A stretch of 64,000 nucleotides of DNA, taken from assembly GCF_023053635.1 (NCBI RefSeq), contig NC_086178.1:33407226-33471225 (forward strand). The letters are read 5' to 3'. This DNA is from Elgaria multicarinata webbii. Its lineage: Eukaryota > Chordata > Lepidosauria > Squamata > Anguidae. The position numbers were made by a program, and so were the translations under genes. The notes beneath the pieces were generated by a model, which worked only from the letters and a program-made list of their open reading frames with translations, had not been told where the DNA came from and ran no database searches. Within the stretch, counting starts at the first letter, position 1, and each line of letters begins with the position of its first letter. Below, in pieces: positions 59,928 through 64,000 of the stretch.

Positions 59928-60246
59928 TAGGCTGACCATATGAAAAGGAGGACAAGGCTCCTGTATCTTTAACAGTTGTATTGAAAAGGGAATTTCAGCA
60001 GGTGTCATTTGTATATATGGGGAACCTGGTGAAATTCCCTCTTCATCACAACAGTTAAAGCTGCAGGTGCCCTGCCCTCTTTTGTATCTGGTCACTCTAG
60101 TATAGTTCCTGCACTTTAACTGTTGTGATGAAGAGGGAATTTCACCAGGTTCTCCATATATACAAATGACACCTGCTGAAATTCCCTTTTCTATGCAACT
60201 GTTAAAGATACAGGAACCTTGTCCTCCTTTTCATATGGTCACCCTA
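59928..60246. mobile_element. Palindromic hAT-like MITE, copy F
   Basis: TAGGCTGACCATATG to CATATGGTCACCCTA, full length, with clear inverted pairing. The flanks (GGTTTACC and GTACCAGC) show no clean duplication. Confidence 0.88.
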
Positions 60247-60249
60247 GTA

Positions 60250-61335
60250 CCAGCAGCAGTATGGGAGCATCCCAAAGTTGATGGCAATTGCTGGCCATGT
60301 TTATTCTTCCTTGTCCCTTTGGCTCACTATTTTTCCAACCTTCAAAGTTACCTGGCTACCAAAAGAGCACAGACCTCTCTGTTCTTTGTTCCTGTGTGAG
60401 TCCCCCTGCCCCCATCCCCATCCCACTTTCTCATTGGATCTTCCTGTGCTCTAGCCCTCTTTCCCTTCCTCTTCCATTCTGCCTCTTGGGGCCCTGCTCC
60501 TTCTTACATCTTTGCCCTTTTCTTTAACTATGGCGCTTTGGGATTCAGATGGACAGCTGCTCAGGCTATTTATCAAAGTCACTGGGCAGCTATTCCACCA
60601 TTCCCTGTTTTTGTGGTTAAAAGGAAAGATGACGAAATGGTGAGAGGATTACGAATGGAACACAATAATGTCTGGATCCTCTGTAAAACTCTGTGTTTGG
60701 GCTAGGGTGATTGCATAATAAAGCCTCATATCTTTGGAGGTCAGCATGTCACTTACAAGGAGACATTAATGTAGTGCAATGTGCAAAGAGATGCCTTCTG
60801 CATTCATTCATTCATTCTCTCCCCCCTCTCTCTCACACACACCCGAGAAAGCTCACAAATCTCTCTGAAAGGAATATGCAAAATGATCTCTTTTCAAGAA
60901 TGCAATTCTGAAGTGAGAATGAGTTTGGATTGGATTTAGCCAAACCAGTGCCTCAATCCATGAATCACTGCACCAATACAACATTGCATAGGATTAGGCA
61001 CTACTTACCAGTACCACATGACAATTTGTACAACATAGACAACAAATAGGTGCAACAGTGTTGCTGAACTGGCAGGAGCCACTAGAATCATTCAAAGGCA
61101 CCTACTGCAAGAGACCTGAGCCAAGGAAAGATCTATACGTACGTCTGCAGTAGCAGAAGGCAACACCACTGGGAACTACATGTTAACCACTAGCATCAGC
61201 CAGCATGAATCTTCTTGACATGCATATGATACTGCTTCTCCTATGGCAGTGAAAGCTACTGTTTGTGCAACTACAGCTGAACCAAATCTATAAGACTGGC
61301 TGCCTTAAATCCACATTCTTTGATTTACAGTGCAA
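60250..61335. other. Intergenic, no recognised feature
   Basis: Pyrimidine-rich at 60405-60525; otherwise nothing recognised. Confidence 0.4.
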
Positions 61336-61339
61336 TCCA

Positions 61340-61625
61340 AGGCCACAGCTAGACCTAAGGTTTATCCTGGGATCATCCAGGGTTCGTCCCTGCCTGAGCA
61401 CTGGATCCCCTGTGGCCATAGCTAGACCTAAGGTTTATCCCTGGATCGTCCAAGAGTCAAACCTGTTCATCTAGGTGACACACAGGGGATCCAGTGCTCA
61501 GGCAGGGGCGAACTCTGGATGATCCCAGGATAAACCTTAGGTCTAGCTGCGGCCTGTGTGTCACCTAGATGAACAGGTTTGACCTCTGGACGATCCAGGG
61601 ATAAACCTTAGGTCTAGCTATGGCC
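61340..61625. mobile_element. Self-nested MITE pair
   Basis: An outer copy of the 57527 family is split after 'ctggatcccctgt' (about 61412) by a complete copy in the opposite orientation, which starts 'ggccatagctagacctaagg' and ends 'ccttaggtctagctgcggcc' (about 61552). The outer copy then resumes at 'tgtgtgtcacctagatgaac'. CCTGTG occurs at both junctions and may be a target duplication. Confidence 0.85.
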
Positions 61626-61629
61626 CAAT

Positions 61630-63630
61630 ACAAGTTGTAGAAGGACCATCCTTCACTAGGGTATCTCACTCCTGTGTCCACCAATGTGGCAGAACTATGC
61701 AGGTTTTCCATTGCTCTCCCCCATAAATACTTTGAGACCTGGGTCTATGGACCTCCTTGCCACAAGTCTATCTCTCAAATATGAAAACCCTTAATCATCA
61801 AACTGCTACCACCAAAATAAACCCTTTCGATCTTACAGTTGGTAACTAAGGCATCACCATGGGATTGACACCACCACTAGACACAAGATAAACAAAACTA
61901 AGATTTTTATTAAGGAATTTAAATACACAAGGGGTTATAGTTTTGTTGTTCAAGTTTACTCAAAGGTAAGCATGCATGGCATTTTAGTATGAATTGGATG
62001 TAAATGTAGTTGAAATCAATGGGATTTACACAACCCTGCAACCCTCTCCAGGGCAAGGTGTCCAACTACCACCAACCAATGCACTGTAGGGAGAGGTACA
62101 AAGGAGATCTGAGAGTGCATCTCAATGGAACAATAGTGATATGCTTGTGCGCAGGACAACGTAAAAGCGCAAAGATGTAAGTGATCTGGCTTTCACACGC
62201 TATGGAAACATAGGCAGATAATTTGAGGGCAAACGTATAGGTGTGATGGAGCCCCACGTGTTTCAAAAAGTCTTTCTATTCACATCCTTCCTAACAAGTG
62301 TCATTTCCCCTTTTACATAAGTGTTGCGTCTCCAAAGATGTTGCATATCAGCTGCTCAAAACCCTATATTTCACTGGGAGAAGCATTTCAAGGACGGGTC
62401 ACATTTTTTCTGCCGTTCAGTCTATTCGTCATCAGTTAATTTGGTTTCTAAATCATAAGAATGTAAGGGCATAGTCCTATCCATGTTTAGGCAGAACTCC
62501 CAGCATTCCTCACCCAGCCATGAGGGCAATAGTCTACTCCCACCATTGTTATCCAATGACTACATCCTGCTGGTAGCATATTGCCGTCACGTCTAACAGC
62601 CACCGATAGCTTTAGCCTCCACAAATTTGTCTAATCATCTTTCTAAGGCATCTTAGAAGCCATCTTGTGGAAATAAATACTTCTTTTGTCATGAATTTCC
62701 CACTGTTCCACTTCATTGAATGACCCTTCATTGAATGACCCTTTTTGAATGACTAGAATGGGTTCTAGTATTACAATGAGGGAGAGAAACTTCCATCCAC
62801 ATTGTCCCCACCATGCACCACACATGTCTGCTTTTATTCGCCTTTTTTTCTATACATAAATGCCCCAAGTACTGCAATCTTTCCTTGTAGGGAAGATGCT
62901 CCAACCCCAGATCATTTTGGTTGCCCTTTTCAGCAATTCTTCTTCCGTCAGTTTAATATATATGTAACTTTATAAAAACAACAATTTGTCAAATTCATCT
63001 GCTTCAAATCTTGTTCTGACAGTTTGGGTTTTTTATTCTAGACTTTGCTGTTCATTAGCTGTTTTTATTTTTGCTGTTGTTGTTGTTAGTGGATGTTCCC
63101 AGTGCTTTCTTAAAAAAACAGGCAGGATGAAAATCTCTTAACAAGTATATAAAAGTTAATTAGCTGGCTACCCTTAAATTACATATTTGATCCTATCTGG
63201 CTTTCTCTGCACGTATCTACCTGTTATTCAAGATATAGATTATTTTTATGCCATCATAGGGCATAGGGCATGAGTACGGCTGCGCTTTTTATCTAGAAAA
63301 ATGGTGTGGCCTTTCTTATCACCCTTAGGGAGGCATTACTTACTGCAATTTTAAAGGAATGTGACAGCAGGACCTAGACCAAATGGCGTCCCAAGGTGAG
63401 GAGTGTCTACAGTGCTTCTCTCCATTTGTTAACTTTTGAATAACATAGATTTATAAAAATTGAAGCCGATTTTGTGACTTTAATGCACGATTTGCATGCA
63501 TGATTTATTCCTGTCCTATAAGATGATAAATGCACACTATGGCTCTGAATGCACTCACATGCACAGTGTTGTTTGAATGGATATTAATAATATATTTCCC
63601 CCCAAAATTAAAAAGCATGCACACAATGTT
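61630..63630. other. Intergenic, no recognised gene
   Basis: A worn 90-bp palindromic repeat lies near 61965-62045 ('aaggtaagcatgcatggc'). 62710-62745 has a doubled 'ttcattgaatgaccctt'. Otherwise no feature. Confidence 0.4.
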
Positions 63631-63669
63631 GGAATTAGAATACGTTCCACTGAATTGTTGAGGAACGTA

Positions 63670-64000
63670 TTCCAAAGTCACGCGAGAACAACACCACAGT
63701 CCCGTTGTTTCCCCTTCTCCCGAGGCGAGGGAGCGGTTGCCTTCCGTAAAGCGCCTCGTAGGCAGAGGAGTTGGAGGCGTCGCAGCGCGAAATGTAGGAG
63801 GGGCGCCTCTCAGGGAGAAAGCGCGCGCCTGCGCCCGTTCTGTCAGCCAGGGCCATTTTATAAAATGGAGTAGCCTTCTAGCATAATATTTCTCTTAAAT
63901 GTGGCCGGCGGGTTGTGGCTGTATGTATAGGAAACAGCCGGGAGAGAATGGGCAACCTTTGTACTTCAGGAAGCTAGAAGAGACTCGCGGCGGAGATTTT
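63670..64000. promoter_or_regulatory. CpG-rich promoter-like segment
   Basis: CpG dinucleotides are dense here (for example 'aagcgcgcgcctgcgcccg', 'gaggcgtcgcagcgcg', 'tcgcggcgg') in contrast to the CpG-poor rest of the window. This is the signature of a CpG-island promoter. The gene and its direction are not visible; it presumably lies beyond the right edge. Confidence 0.6.

Noticed and set aside
59859-60095. A frame whose peptide MTPAEIPFS(I/M)QLLKIQEPC recurs at several places and looks conserved
   Set aside because: It is the translation of the palindromic MITE; the same peptide appears at 43658, 52741 and 60166 wherever a copy lies, on either strand.

Overview
The window is vertebrate nuclear DNA, almost certainly from a squamate reptile (lizard type). 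The evidence is a nearly complete RTE/BovB LINE, many CR1/L2-like LINE tails ending in (TTTA)n or (AATA)n, squamate-style tRNA-derived SINEs, several families of short palindromic DNA transposons, and two recognisable vertebrate genes split by introns. No bacterial or viral genes, CRISPR arrays or true tRNA/rRNA genes were seen.

Left and centre (1-31903, + strand): the last four coding exons of WWTR1 (TAZ, the Hippo-pathway co-activator) lie at 13134-13339, 27467-27600, 28790-28902 and 31719-31903. They join in frame and end in the PDZ-binding tail FLTWL. The upstream exons (TEAD-binding and WW regions) were not found and should lie to the left. The intron after 27600 starts with GC instead of GT. 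A long 3' UTR with repeat insertions probably follows. The first 13 kb is inferred WWTR1 intron; it carries a minus-strand BovB LINE (about 1241-5190) cut by a younger L2/CR1-like LINE at 2912-3823.

Right (49091-56460, - strand): a complete five-exon TM4SF4 gene, a four-helix plasma-membrane protein of the L6 family. Its 603-nt reading frame (200 residues) assembles with canonical splice sites and has a TATA box near 56455. WWTR1 and TM4SF4 converge, the same arrangement as in mammals, with about 17 kb between their stop codons.

The intergenic DNA (about 36900-49090) and the right flank (56460-63600) are packed with repeats. Most striking is a palindromic hAT-like MITE family: six copies between 39.7 and 60.2 kb, none noticed elsewhere, four with 7-8 bp target duplications. 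There is also a MITE inserted into a copy of itself (61340-61625), three hammerhead-ribozyme-like relics probably from Penelope-like elements, and a three-unit array with palindromic cores in TM4SF4 intron 2. The last 350 bases form a CpG-rich segment that looks like the promoter of a gene beyond the window.
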